A stretch of DNA of 64,000 bases from Cyanophora paradoxa (Eukaryota > Glaucocystophyceae > Cyanophorales > Cyanophoraceae), in NCBI GenBank assembly GCA_004431415.1, contig QPMI01000084.1, forward strand, positions 100,951 to 164,950, given 5' to 3'. Within the stretch, counting starts at the first letter, position 1, and every line of letters starts with the position of its first letter. The position numbers and the translations under genes were made by a program. This document shows positions 12,232 to 24,593 of this stretch, one piece after another. The notes under the pieces are model-generated. The model was given only the letters and a program-made list of their open reading frames with translations, had not been told where the DNA came from and searched no databases.

Positions 12232-13588
12232 GCAGGCCCGGCCTCAAGAGGAACTCAAGCACGCATGGCTCCGCCGAGTCCACGGATGCGGGTACACTGC
12301 CACAACGCTACGCCTGCGGCGAAATCGAACGACCGTGGCCCACAGTCGTTCGGCGAGGGGGGTACCATATATGTAGGCGTTCAGCGAGACTTGTCGCCGG
12401 GCCGCCACATGCATATGTGTACAGATCCTTCGTTCAATCTGCGCATGGTTGAACAACTTGTGACATAATAGCATCGATCCTCACTTGAGGACGAGCAGCC
12501 GCGCGACCTGACCCGATCGGGATCCCGGAGCTCGAGTGGGGACGACCTGACCCCAGGCTCACCGGCCCGCGGCCGACCGGCCGACTAGTACTTGGTCGGC
12601 CGGTCGACGGGGGGGGTACGCAGAATGTGCGCCAGTCGGCCGTCGAGCATGCTCGACTGGCACGGGGGAAGGAGATTGAAACAGGCCCGGCCTCAAGAGG
12701 AACTCAAGCACGCATGGCTCCGCCGAGTCCACGGATGCGGGTACACTGCCACAACGCTACGTATACGCCTGCGGCGAAATCGAACGACCGTGGCCCACAG
12801 TCGTTCGGCGAGGGGGGTACCATATATGTAGGTGTTCAGCGAGACTTGTCGCCGGGCCGCCACATGCATATGTGTACAGATCCTTCGTTCAATCTGCGCA
12901 TGCGCATGGTTGAACAACTTGTGACATATATAATAGCATCGATCCTCACTTGAGGACGAGCAGCCGCGCGACCTGACCCGATCGGGAGTCGGGACGACCT
13001 GACCCCAGGCTCACCGGCCCGCGGCCGACCGGCCGACTAGTACTTGGTCGGCCGGTCGACGGGGGGGGTACGCAGAATGTGCGCCAGTCGGCCGTCGAGC
13101 ATGCTCGACTGGCACGGGGGAAGGAGATTGAAACAGGCCCGGCCTCAAGAGGAACTCAAGCACGCATGGCTCCGCCGAGTCCACGGATGCGGGTACACTG
13201 CCACAACGCTACGTATACGCCTGCGGCGAAATCGAACGACCGTGGCCCACAGTCGTTCGGCGAGGGGGGTACCATATATGTAGGTGTTCAGCGAGACTTG
13301 TCGCCGGGCCGCCACATGCATATGTGTACAGATCCTTCGTTCAATCTGCGCATGCGCATGGTTGAACAACTTGTGACATATATAATAGCATCGATCCTCA
13401 CTTGAGGACGAGCAGCCGCGCGACCTGACCCGATCGGGAGTCGGGACGACCTGACCCCAGGCTCACCGGCCCGCGGCCGACCGGCCGACTAGTACTTGGT
13501 CGGCCGGTCGACGGGGGGGGTACGCAGAATGTGCGCCAGTCGGCCGTCGAGCATGCTCGACTGGCACGGGGGAAGGAGATTGAAACGG
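12232..13588. repeat. Three tandem copies of a 450-452 bp unit with internal palindrome
   Basis: Units begin with aggcccggcctcaagaggaa near 12234, 12684 and 13136. The second and third copies are almost identical over their whole length; the first differs by small indels (for example gtatac and tatata insertions). Each unit ends with a perfect inverted repeat, GACCGGCCGAC / GTCGGCCGGTC, around a 9-base spacer (near 12576, 13030 and 13482). Confidence 0.95.
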
Positions 13589-13589
13589 G

Positions 13590-13861
13590 TACCTGTCCAC
13601 GCGCATGCATTATAATGCATTATAATTATATAATTATATTTATTATAACACACGCGCATATTATATATATATAATTATACATGTATATATATAAACTATA
13701 TAACAAGGATATAAATTAACTATACGTACATGCATTTATATAATAAAGAATAAAGATAATATTAAACAATAAGCATATATATATAATTGCATGCATTGCT
13801 TGCATGCGGCGCAGCCGGCTGGCGGCCAGGCCATGGCCAGCTAAGACCGTCTCACGGATCG
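13590..13861. other. AT-rich spacer
   Basis: Very AT-rich, rich in tata and atat runs, with no gene. It separates the GC-rich arrays from the 40-bp repeat. Confidence 0.6.
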
Positions 13862-13874
13862 AGCTTATGTCACA

Positions 13875-14025
13875 ACCATTATAAGTCATGATGGAATCTT
13901 TTAACAACCATTGACCATCATTATGACATCATAGAATCTTTTAACAATCATTAATCGTCATTATGACATCATAGAATCTTTTGACAATCATTAATCGTCA
14001 TTATGACATCATGCGGAGCTTTAAC
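13875..14025. repeat. AT-rich tandem repeat, about 40 bp period, four units
   Basis: gaatcttttaacaa (one variant ttgacaa) recurs at 13894, 13934 and 13974, interleaved with attatgacatcat. A diverged fourth unit ends near 14025. Confidence 0.85.
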
Positions 14026-14098
14026 AGGAATTCATAATATACCTAATACCCAAACCTCGAGAGGAACCTCGATTTACGGATCACTAGTCGGCAGTAGA

Positions 14099-14143
14099 GC
14101 CTCTGGTCTCTTCTTCCCTTCGGTCAGAATTGAGACCAGAGGC
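14099..14143. other. Perfect 12-bp inverted repeat (stem-loop)
   Basis: GCCTCTGGTCTC (14099-14110) and GAGACCAGAGGC (14132-14143) are exact reverse complements around a 21-base loop. The structure is isolated between the AT-rich repeat and a GC-rich stretch. Its function is unknown. Confidence 0.85.
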
Positions 14144-14235
14144 TGATAGCGCGAGCGCTAGCTAGGCCTAGTATAGGCCCTAGGTCCGGTCCGGGCCCCG
14201 GGGCCTCCGGGCCGTCCGGGACTCCCCTGGCAGTG

Positions 14236-14852
14236 TTATACTAGCATAGCGCGCCCGCCGCCCGGGCGGTCGGCGGCGCTCGGCCGCGGCGCCCGGCGCT
14301 CCAGCGCCTTGCACGGGTCCGATGGTCCGGGGCCCTCCGGGCAGTCCGACGGTCTCGCAGCTGGAACCTCGTCGCCAACCGCGGCGCCGGCGCCGTCGCT
14401 CATGATCAGATCCAGCGTCTGCGGGCGCGCCCGCGAGGCGGACGAGCCGCGCGACCGCGCGCGCGCGGGCTGCTTCGAATTCGCCGAACGCTGCGACGCG
14501 GGCGATCCGGCTGCCTCCTCGGCCGGACGCACACCTGGCCGCGACAGTCGCGAAGACCGAGGCTGCCAGAAGAGTCGGACCGAGGCTGCGACGTCGACTG
14601 CTCCTGCGGCGACTGCTGCGGCTGCCGCGGCGGCGGCGGCGGAGGGCCGAAAGGAGCACCAGAGCCGAAGTTAAACTGCTGCATCATCCGATGATCGCCG
14701 CAGGCGCGGCAGGCCCGAAACCGAAGCCCGCGGACTGCCCGAACTGCGCCATCGGCGAGTTCAATACCGGCGGGCCGAACGTCGGAGGCAGACCGAAATG
14801 CGAAAAGCACCACGACGACTGCGGCGCCTGCTGATTCACGAACATAGAACAT
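14236..14852 (-). CDS. Possible low-complexity (P/Q/G/F-rich) protein, exon structure unclear
   Basis: Minus-strand reading frames give a proline-, glutamine-, glycine- and phenylalanine-rich protein: the segment with FGLPPTFGPP and AQFGQSAGFGFGP, then one beginning MMQQFNFGSGAPFGPPPPPP (ATG at 14687), then a Ser/Arg/Ala-rich tail ending at 14236. Frames change between segments, and a gtgtgcg 5' splice-like site follows DCRGQ near 14535. No domain is recognised. It could be a disordered or FG-like protein, or chance coding in GC-rich DNA. Confidence 0.3.
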
Positions 14853-15179
14853 TGATACATGTGCCGTGATGTATCAATGCGACGTCCACTATTGCAAAAC
14901 AAAATGCTGATTCACGAATACCTGCTGCGGCGGCGCCGTGCACGTGCTGCAGCCTGCATCATGGCCCAGTGGCATGCGCAGGATCGAGCAGGAGGGTTGC
15001 ACGCGCTGCAGCTGTACGTCACGAATGATCAGGTGGCTGCAGGCTGCGGGCCGAATACTATGATAAATGAATTTCGAAGCACAATAAGGGGAAGCTCTGC
15101 CAGAAGAGCGCATGCACATGCATGGACCCACATACATGCAGCAGCTGCAGCCCGGCAGGAGCCGGGAGCGGACTAGCGA

Positions 15180-15814
15180 ATTCGAACCGAGTTATATAAT
15201 TAGCGGAAATGTGCGCATGCATATATATGCAACACGAAATTATAATTAGCAGGGTCGTAGTTTAGTTTTTCATCGTCATCATGATCATGAATATTAATTA
15301 TAATGCATGCGCAGGTACTGGTCACGCACCGGGTGGTAACGGTGTCGGCGGGCCGGGGAGGAATTTTCGGAAACAATATGCGCAAAGCGCTGCGCATGTA
15401 GGTCGAGTGGCTTTCAGAGTTTCAGTCCTATTTTATATGCAAGAAACAGCAGGTGAGGTATTCTATGTACATGAGAAAGGATCCGATCCGGGTTCCAAAT
15501 AAAAGGTCCGATCGAAGTACTAGGCTATATATCTCATGCTTTTTTGGCTCCTGACTGGAGCTCAAAAGAATGTTATAATCTAAATGAACTACAGGCTCCG
15601 AACTGGAGCGTGAACACGAAAGAGGCAATAGTTTTACTCTAACTAGATGAAGCTCCGAGCTGGAGCACGAACGTGCACACGCACACGAGAAACTACGTTG
15701 ACTACAAGTTTTCTGGAGGGCGAAGTAGGTCCCTAGGCCGCAGCACGGGCTCTAGCTGTAGGTACCCCTCCGGATCCCGCCATCGGGTCCCGACTGGACC
15801 AGCGGGCCGGGATA
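15180..15814. other. Intergenic region with three similar small hairpins
   Basis: GCTCC-N-GGAGC hairpins lie near 15546-15561 (gctcctgactggagc), 15594-15610 (gctccgaactggagc) and 15652-15667 (gctccgagctggagc), spaced about 48-58 bp. They sit just downstream of the multicopper oxidase stop codon. No gene is recognised. Confidence 0.55.
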
Positions 15815-18800
15815 TTAGTAGAGCATGGGCTCGGTGGCGGTCGCGTTGATAATGCCCCTGAATGAAACGAGTTAGATGAAGCGAAAGCGTGATATTCTGG
15901 CCCTAGATCTATATACATCACACGAAGTCAAGACATATATATCCGTCGCGATCGCACCAGGCGCCCTGGAGGAGGTCCCAGTTCTGGACAGGCGACATGT
16001 AGTAGTAGCTCTCCCGCGCGTTGCCCGTCTGCGGCCGCGCGCGGAACGAGGCGAAATGAACGGTCAGACCGCGGCGGATTCGGAGCTCGAATGGATGCAT
16101 CTATGTGAACGAAGTGGCGCGCCGAGGGGAAGGGGTTGAAGGGGAAGATGGAGTTGGCGACGCCCGGGGTGAGTCCGCCCGTGGTCGCCTGGGCCTCCGC
16201 GTTGTCGTTCTTCACGAAGTCAGAGCGCCAGTATATTCCTGCGCATTCGTTCGAAGCGCGCGGTCAAGACCGGACGAGAAATGAAATCAAGGCTCTCCTG
16301 AATCCGAGAACTGGCAGGTTCCGATCGCTCCTCACATAACGCTACTATCGGATCTAATTAAATTTTACAATTGGTGCCGGCGCACCCTCGACCTTGATGG
16401 CCATCTGGCGCTCCGCGGAGCCCGGCACCGCGTTGCGGATGTACAGGTGGGATCCCTGCGGCGAAAGATTAGTTGCACTCGAGATCTCGAAGCCGAGCGA
16501 GGGACCGATCGCGAGAGCTCTGGACCTGGGGCACGAGGCAGAGGGGCGTGGAGGGGAGGTTCCGCCCGTTCGACGTGTCGCCGTCAAGGAAGAAGAGGGA
16601 CTCCTGCGCGGCGCGGCGGTCAGGACGCGCAACAGGAATTCGAAGCTTTACGCGGGGCTAAGGCGAGGTTCGACGCACGCGGCGGTAGTTGGCGGCGCGG
16701 ATGCGGTTCCTCATGTTCTCCGAGGCGTACCCGAAGCCCTTCTCGCCTGCCGCGCTCGAGGTCAATAATATTTTGCGCGATGAACTCGGCGTGGGAAAGA
16801 CGCGCGCGGACCGTGGTCGCCGAAGTCGACCTCGATGGGGAGCTTGATCTTGCGGTGCCACTTGTCCACCAGCGAGAGCCCGTTCACCGAGATCAGCACG
16901 CACTCTGCGCGCGCCCGCCCCGCGTGAAGTCAGATCGAATTCGATCCCGTAACTGCAGCTGGCCCGGATCCATGTCTAGATCTCGCGGGGGAAGCTGCCG
17001 CACCGTAGAACGACTTCGTGGCTCCGCCGCAACTGAGGGGGGTCGGGGGGGAGGAGCCTTCCAGCACCGGCGGATCCTCCGGGCCCCTGCGAGCGAGCGC
17101 GCAAGTTCAATCCGTGCGAGAACTCTCCTTAGAGATGTAATTTCTGCGGGCTCACGGGTTGCACGCCGGGTAGGTGACCTGCGAGGCGCGAGAGACACAC
17201 ATAGAATGAGCCGATCGCGAGAGATGCCTGAGACGGGCGGCGCCGCGTTGGACGGCCGCGCCGGCGCCCGCGGACCTTGACGGAGTGGCGGCCCTTGAGG
17301 CCGTCCAGCGTCGACTGGACGACGGCGCCCCGCGGCTCCACCACGATCGCCCCGATCGCCCCGTGGTACGCCTTGTTGATCTGCGCAGCCGACGCGGGCG
17401 CGCATGCAAGCAGTCGAGTTCAGCTCAAACGCTTGATATAGAGGCTCTGATATCATCATGTAGCGTCGATTGCGCACGTAGTCGGACATGTCGTGGAGGG
17501 TTCCGACCCCCTGGTGCGTCGCCCTCCACACGTACGTGATCTGCCGTCGCGAATTCGAAGGATTTTCCGAGTTACAAACAAGGGTGTTAATCTGTTTATT
17601 ATTATTCAGAGCTTCGCACCCGGTAGAAGGGGGCGATGCTCTGGACGGGGTTGTAGCCGACGGTGTAGCCGTCGCTGTGGAGCAGGTCGTAGCTGACCAG
17701 CGTGGCGTGCAGGCCGATCTGCTTGGAGGGCGGGATCTGCCCGATGCTCCACGCCGGCAGGCCTGCAGACGCCAGCGGGGAGCAGTGAGCGGGGAAGGGA
17801 AGTAGTCACCGGCGGCGCGGGCGTGCCGGGGTAATCCTCGCGCGGGGCCAGCGTCTGGGTGAGGCGGTTGACAAGCTCGACCTCAATGCAGTCGCCCTGC
17901 GCATGCAGAGCGCGCTCGGTTAGGGCAGTGAAGGGTTAAGCGAAAGAGGGCGCGGCGCGCCTGGTTGGCGCGGAGGATGAGGGGCTGGACGAGGCGGCGG
18001 CGGCTGGCCTCGGCGGTCGACACGCGGATGTACTCCTTGTAGAGCTGCGTCTCGACGCCGTCCACCGTCTCCAGCATGTACCAGATCCCGTTCGGGTCGT
18101 GGTCCCCTGCGCGCCCGAGCTCGTGAGTGCTGGATCCGGAGGGGGCGAAGGCGAGCTGGATGCTTCGCGGACCGTAGTCGTTGAAGATGATGTCCGCGTG
18201 GCGGGCGGAGACGCGGAACCGGCGGATCGGGCTGGTCCCGTCGCACTGCGAGAACGAGTTAACGTCCGGCTGTTTCGATATACAGAGTCGCGCCACATCG
18301 ACGTCCAGATCGAAATCCCGCACCCTTGCAGAGGAGCGCGTGTTCTTGGCCGGGCATTCCCCGTGTTTGACGTACGGGTCGTTGCGCAGGAAGTTCCTGT
18401 GAATGACGGGCTGCTCGCGGGGATCCGGGCAGGTGAAATCAGGAAACGACTTCGAAATGGTTGGATCGGCGGTGAGGTTTAATTTGCGGTCGCACGGCGA
18501 GATCGGTCGCGTTTGTGCCGTAGACGCCTGCGCAAATCCAAGGCTTACTCGAGCACAATTGCCGTTTCTCTCTCCATGCAGAAATCAAAGAGCGCACGGA
18601 TGATGCCCCAGACGCCGAGCCAGAGGGCGTCGACGGCCTTCTGGGCGTACATCACATCGTAGTCGCGCGTGCCCGGGTTCGTCACGCGGAACTCCCCCGT
18701 GTTGGTCAGGCTGACGCCCAGCGGGAACGTCTGCGCGATGGGCGACTTCGGGTTGCGCCGCTCAATGTGCCACGGGAAGCGATTGATGCTGAGGCCGTGC

Positions 18801-21800
18801 ATCTCCTCGTGCGATCCGGCGATTACGTGCACTCGGACTTTGTCGCCGTTGTACGCCTTAAAGAGCGGCGTGTCCGGGTCGCCGTGCACGCAGGACGAGA
18901 AGGCCAGCGCGGTGTCGAACGAGCCGCCGGTGCGCTGCTCCAGCGGGGCCGTGCGGTACGAGACCTCCTTCACGCCGGGGTCGCCCTCGAAGTTGTGGTA
19001 GCCCTGCTCGTTGATGGGCTTCTGCATCCGGTCGAACGCGTAGCGGAAGTCGAGCACGCCCATCACGAACTCCCGAAAGTTCTCGCCCTGGATGGTCTGC
19101 GGGCCGGGGCGAACGAAAGCTTGAGCTTGAATATCGATGACGAACTTCGCGATCCAAGAACATATCCACGCATGCGGCGCACCACGTTCGGGTTGCGGAT
19201 GATGACCTGGGCCCCGACGGCGGGGTAGGGCATCAGGGCGCCCGAGGCGCTGTCGTGGACGGTCGAGTCCTCGTGCTCCACGATGAGGCCGCCGTACAGC
19301 CCGTGCTGCTGCTGCGCGTTCGCCGCTGCGCAAGCGCACGGATGAGTCGGGACCTCGAGCCGCAAGCAGTCGTATACGCTGCTACACAGCTGCAGAAGCA
19401 GGTGCGAGCGCTAGCTCGCACCAAGGTGGTCGTGGAAGAAGCAGTAGTCGAACTGCTCGTTGGCGTACCAGACGAAGGTGGCCTGGCGGTTTGTGAAGAC
19501 GCCCGTGTGGTAGTTCCACCTGGGGAATCGGAGCGTGAGTGAAGGGGGATTCTACCAGAAAGGTTCACTGGCGACCGACCCGTTGTGGCCCGAGTCGGAC
19601 GACTGCGGATCGAACTTGACCAGGTGCACGTGCGTTGCCGAGTACGCCCTGCGCGGCGGCTGGCCATGGGCTGCGAGTTCTTGCCTCAAAATGTGTGCCA
19701 AGCGCGCACGTGATGGTTAGAGGCTGGAAGTAGGTGCCTCCGATAGTCGGCGGCAGCCTGATTGCAAGCGTTAGAGCGGCAGTGTCCACTTCCCAGCGCG
19801 TCGGCAAGCGCACAGATTAGTGAACTCGATGACGATGCAGGTCTTTGCTGTGGCGCGGAAGAAGAATGGCTCGGGTTTGCGCTGCGCGCATTGCGTTTTC
19901 GAAACCAATTCAACGCATGCCGCAATGATGCATTTTGTATAGTAAATTTAATAAATACCTTGCCCGAGAGGTAGTCGGCCGCGTCCTCTGCGCGAACGTA
20001 CATGCGGCCCTGCGGATCGTACCTGCGCGAGCGGGCGTTATAGTTATATCGGCTTCACGATTCGCTTCCCGTCCATCCGCACCATCCATACGTGTTCAGA
20101 TCTGCGCGTTTGCATGACTTAATCAGAAACTTCTAAGCATACATCACCGAAATGGCCCAGCTCTCACCGGTTTTGACCTGAATGGCCACGATGCTAATGT
20201 TCATCTCCTTCGCTCCGATGGGGCACTGCGACACATTCAGCGAATTAAAACCGGGAGCTCTCGACATGCAGCGCATGCACCGGATTATTGAACCAGGCGC
20301 CAGGGCGGGCGCGCGGATCAAGCGCGTTCTTCTCCAGCGGCTCGGGAACGCGTCCTTAGGAAGGGGATCAGCGCGAATTCAGATTCGATTAAATTGTAAA
20401 CATGAAATTTACCGAGGTAAGAGTCGAGAGGGTAGAAACCAGGGGGCTTCGGAGCGCTAGGACGCGGGAAGGGGAACGGGGTGCCGTCGTTCTGCAGTGA
20501 GAAGACCGGCTTATGGTCCGATCCGATGCCGCGCGGAACGGGAATGTAGTGGGGCCAGCCGGGCTTGTTCGGAGTGGGCCGCAGGGCTCTGCGGTACGTG
20601 GATTAGAATGCATTCGGAGCGGGCGAAAGTGAACATTCGAATATTAATTTATGCTTCGCGCACTCCTTGTTGAGCGGCTTGTTCTCGAAGTCGGTGGGCA
20701 GCGGGATGAGGCGGCGGACAGGGGTCCCGTCGGGGTAGAGCCGCGATCCGTCCTCGAGGCGGTCGAAGGCGCGGAAGAGGCCCCACATGCCCGCCCCGAA
20801 GTGGGGGTACAGGTGCTGCGCGCGCGGCGCGTTCGTTCGAGGCTCTGGCGGCGGCGCCGGCGGCATGGGGGCCGTGCGCGGCGGGCGCGGGCGCGCACGC
20901 AGTGGTAGATGGCGTCGCCGGCGGCGCGGTTGACGGAGCCGGCGCCGTTGATGGGCTCCACGAGGTAGCTCGCGTGCGGCGCGATGATCTGGCTGTCCAC
21001 AATCTGCGAACGAAGATTAATTAGTAGTAGTTAAATACTTTAGTAGTTTAGTTATTCGCTGCCTTCGCAAGCTCGCACCTTGCTCAACTCGTCTCTCGGA
21101 TTGCGGCGCCACTGAGATGTGGCGTGATCATGAGTACTCAGATAATTGAAATGCGCATTTCAAAAAGTACGCGTGCCTGGTACTGGTGTAGATGGAACAC
21201 GTGGGTCTCCTTCACGCCAGCGTCGATAACCCAGACGCGGCTGCGTTCGGGCATCAGTTTTGTCAGTTCTGGAATAATGGAAGCACGCATGCGCGCCTCG
21301 CGTCGCCGATGTAGTGGCGCAGGATGGGCGTGGCGGGGTCGCCGTGGCGCCACGAGCTGTGCATGCAGTCCTCGTCCGTGCATTTCAGCTCTGCACGCGG
21401 GCGCAGGACAACGCGGCTCGGGGTTAACGACACGAACTGTTCGACGCGCTGCGTTAACGTTCCCGCACCGTCGCAGTAGCCGCCCTCGAGGCAGTCGGTG
21501 GAGTGGCGCGTCATGTGCGGCTCCGCGCGGTAGTTGATGGCGTGGATCGCGTGCTGCGGCGCGGGCGTCAGGCTGTGGCCACGGGCGGTGGAGACTGCAG
21601 GGAACGTCATTGATCGCGGACCACTTCGAGGGTCTGCTCGTTGGGGTGGATGAGCCCGTGCATGATCTGGTAGTCGAAGAGGGTCGGCCCTGCCTTGCCC
21701 GGCTCGTTCCTCTCGTTGAACCTGGGAGAGCAATCTCGCGCTCGCGCGGCAAAGTAAAGTAAAAGCATCTGAGCCGGCTCGAGCGCACATGACGTGGGGG

Positions 21801-24593
21801 TACGCGCGGTTGGTGTCGTGAAGGCGGAACTGGATGATGCGGCCCTTGGGCGAGAGCGAGAAGATGTCGTCGAGCTTCTCGTAGCAGTAGTTGTTCTCTG
21901 GCCGGTCGACGAGCTGCAGATAGCCGTCGACCTCCGCGTACGTGTCCGGCGTGATCTCCCCTGGAACCGCCTTGTATCTACGTGCGCGTGTGCGTATACA
22001 CGAAATCGTTGCGTAAGCTGAACTCAAAAGGCCTTTACAGACAGGAATCGCTCGTTTATTGTTTCGCGATCACCTTAAAGCGGAGACGCGCTCCAGGGTG
22101 CAGACGGCGTCGGCCTTCTCGTACGTCCCCTCGGTGACGGTGAGCTGGAGGTACTGGATTTGAAGGGAGCGTGAGTAATCTCAGAGTACACGTAATTGGC
22201 CGATATCGTCTATTGCGAGCAGCGTTCTACACACATCCGTGAGGTTCGCGCCGTTCTCAGCCGTGAAGATGATATCGAACTCGAAGCTCCGGGCGCCGAC
22301 GTCAGGCCCCACGCTCCATGTGAAGTTGGCATCGTAGTTCAGCCGACCCCGAACCGTGGGCCTGCGAAAGAGATCAAACGGTGACTGCCTTGGAGAACTC
22401 CAACTAGTACTAAGAGCGCGCACGCCAGCTGGAACTGGCCGCTGTGCGCGCCATACTCGCCCTCCTTAAGCTGACCGTATCACATGCATCAGCCATTATA
22501 ATGTAATGCTCGCTTCCAACGCAAGCGAACAGCCGACCTGGAACCTGAACGGCTCCGTGCCCTCGGCGAGCGGCTCTCCTCCGTGGCCGTGGTCTCCGTG
22601 CATGGACGCGTGCAGCTCGGGGGGCGCCGGGCCCACGAAGTGCGGCATCATGGTCTGAGGGAGCCGCGGTCAAGCTCCGCCCGAAGGCTCGAGCTCTAAG
22701 GACTCCCTGGGCTCGAAATCTCGCATAATTACCTCGGCCTCGTCGTGGAAGAAGGTGGCGTGCTCGCGGTACGACTTGGCGTACACGGGGCTCTCGTTGC
22801 TCGACTCCGGGCTCTTGCAGAGCTGCGAGGCGGCAGAGCAGAGCAGACACACACGCGCGTGTGAGCCGCCGGCCGAGCACCCGATCTTATATATGCAGGT
22901 GAATCCGAGCGCACCACATCGACGTGCGTGCCCTTGTCGACGGGCTTGCCGGTGATGGGGCTCCGCCAGAAACAGTTCTCCGGCTCCACAATAATGCCGC
23001 CGAAGAGGCCTGCAGCGCACGCACAGTTAACCGAGGCTGTAACATCAACTGGTCAGAGCCGCGGACCGCGGCGGACGGAGTTCGTCTTAACGGGGCCGGA
23101 CGGGGGCGGCGGGGGCGCCGCCTCCTCCATGGACCCGTCCGTGACCAGCTGCCCCGCGTGCACGTGCCCCGCCGCCTCCGCCGCCGCCGCCGCCTCCAAG
23201 CCGCTGTAATCTGATGGCCGCCAGAATGAATCACACTGAACGAGAACTGAGCGCAGTGCTCATGATCAGGGCAACATCGGACCGTCGACGGGAAGGGCCA
23301 TGTCGTGGAAGCTGCACGCGCGGGCACAAATGTAATCAAAATAGTAATTGAAAATATTTAACGTCTAGATCTTTTTCAATATATATAGCTGTCAGGGGTT
23401 GCGCACCTGAAGGCTCCCTCCCGCTCGCAGTGGACGACGTACTCGACGGTCTCGTCCTTCGCCGCGAAGGCGCGCGGGTCGAAGTTCTCGTACACATCCT
23501 CCTGCCCGGTGACCGCGTTCTTCTTCTTCGTCTGGTACGGGAGGCCCTGCACGCAGACAATAAGAGGCTAGTGTACGTATCTCGAAGCCCGGCCCGGCCC
23601 AATCCAGGAATCGAAACTCACGGAAATCATGATGCCGACGTATTCCTGCTGGTTTTCTGGGTTGAGCTCGGTGTTGGTGATGTTGTGGGTCATGCGGATG
23701 TGCAGCGTGGTCCCCTTCGTGCACCGCAGCGTCATCGGCTCGATCCCCTGCGCACAAAGTCAGGGCTTCAACTCGCGCATGCGCAGGAGCGCAGGGGCCG
23801 AGGCGCACCTCGACCGGCTCTCTGGTCTTCTGAGCCTTTTCCTTGAGGCTCCATGCCTCGTCCTTGAGCAAGAAGACTTTCCCTGCGCAAAGAAAATTGT
23901 CAGGGAATCCCGGAATCGCAGAGTACAGATCCGCCGTTTACAAAACCGCGCGCACCGCCGTGGTCGTGGATGCCGGAGACCTCGACGACGTTCCCGGCCG
24001 CGTCGCGCCGGACGACGCGGTTGTAGTACACGTACACGTTGATCGCCACGATGTCTGCATGGGCACGAAACATATAAATGCAAGTCCGAAGAAGGATATA
24101 TAGGACAGTGGCCACACCGATCGTGGTGTTCGGCGCGACGAAGGGCGGGTTGATCTTCTCCAGCAGGTCGGTCGTGCTGTAGTACGAGTCCAGCGAGTTG
24201 TCGACCGCGGGCGGCTGGTACTGCAAAAGCGAACGGCCGTGGGTCGACGTCGATGCCGCGACGCCTGTCAAACCGCGCGCATGAGTTCTGCGCGCGCGCA
24301 AGGCGACTCGCGCAGATCTAGCTATAGAGCTCGCTGCAGCACGCTGGGCGCACCGAAGCTCGACGCATCGACAGCGCCCGGATAAACTGCGCGTGGACCG
24401 GTGTCAGGTGCGGCTGACATGAGCACGCATGCCTAGGCCTAGGGCCCCGGCGGGAGCCGCTTTTCGGACTTGCGCGCGCGTGCGCACCTTTGACGGACGG
24501 AGCAGCCGCACTGGCGCACGCCGCAATTCCCAGCGCCAGAACCGCCAGAGCGCACAGCGCGCTCAGCGGCCGACGCCGCTGACCCCGATGCAT
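15815..24593 (-). CDS. Large secreted multicopper oxidase, MnxG-like, more than 20 exons
   Basis: Copper-dependent oxidase. The N-terminus is a signal peptide (MHRGQRRRPLSALCALAVLA, ATG at 24593); exon 1 ends at 24488 with gtgcgc. Further exons lie at about 24220-24118, 24054-23956, 23882-23809, 23747-23622 and 23546-23407. Cupredoxin signatures repeat along the gene: EPMTLRCTKGTTLHI with MTHNIT; SFHDMALPVDG; GIIVEPENCFW; HVFHLHQYQ near 21190; GDAIYHC near 20915 followed across an intron by YPHFGAGMWGLFRAF; CPIGAKE; YANEQFDYCFFHDH near 19440; DALWLGVWGIIR near 18590; NDYGPR then DPNGIWYML; GDCIEVELVNRLTQTL; DLLQGAW spliced to GIINATATEPMLY and stop (15815). I infer roughly 1,900 residues, longer than bacterial MnxG (about 1,200). 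It could be a tandem fusion, or two genes, though no start is evident in the middle. The Mn-oxidising role is family inference only. Confidence 0.75.

Noticed and set aside
12592-13405. Repeated small ORFs of 79 and 108 codons
   Set aside because: Identical copies come only from the 452-bp tandem unit; there is no sign of coding constraint.
5510-14025. CRISPR array
   Set aside because: Units are 40-498 bp without alternating unique spacers of constant size, and the DNA is eukaryotic.
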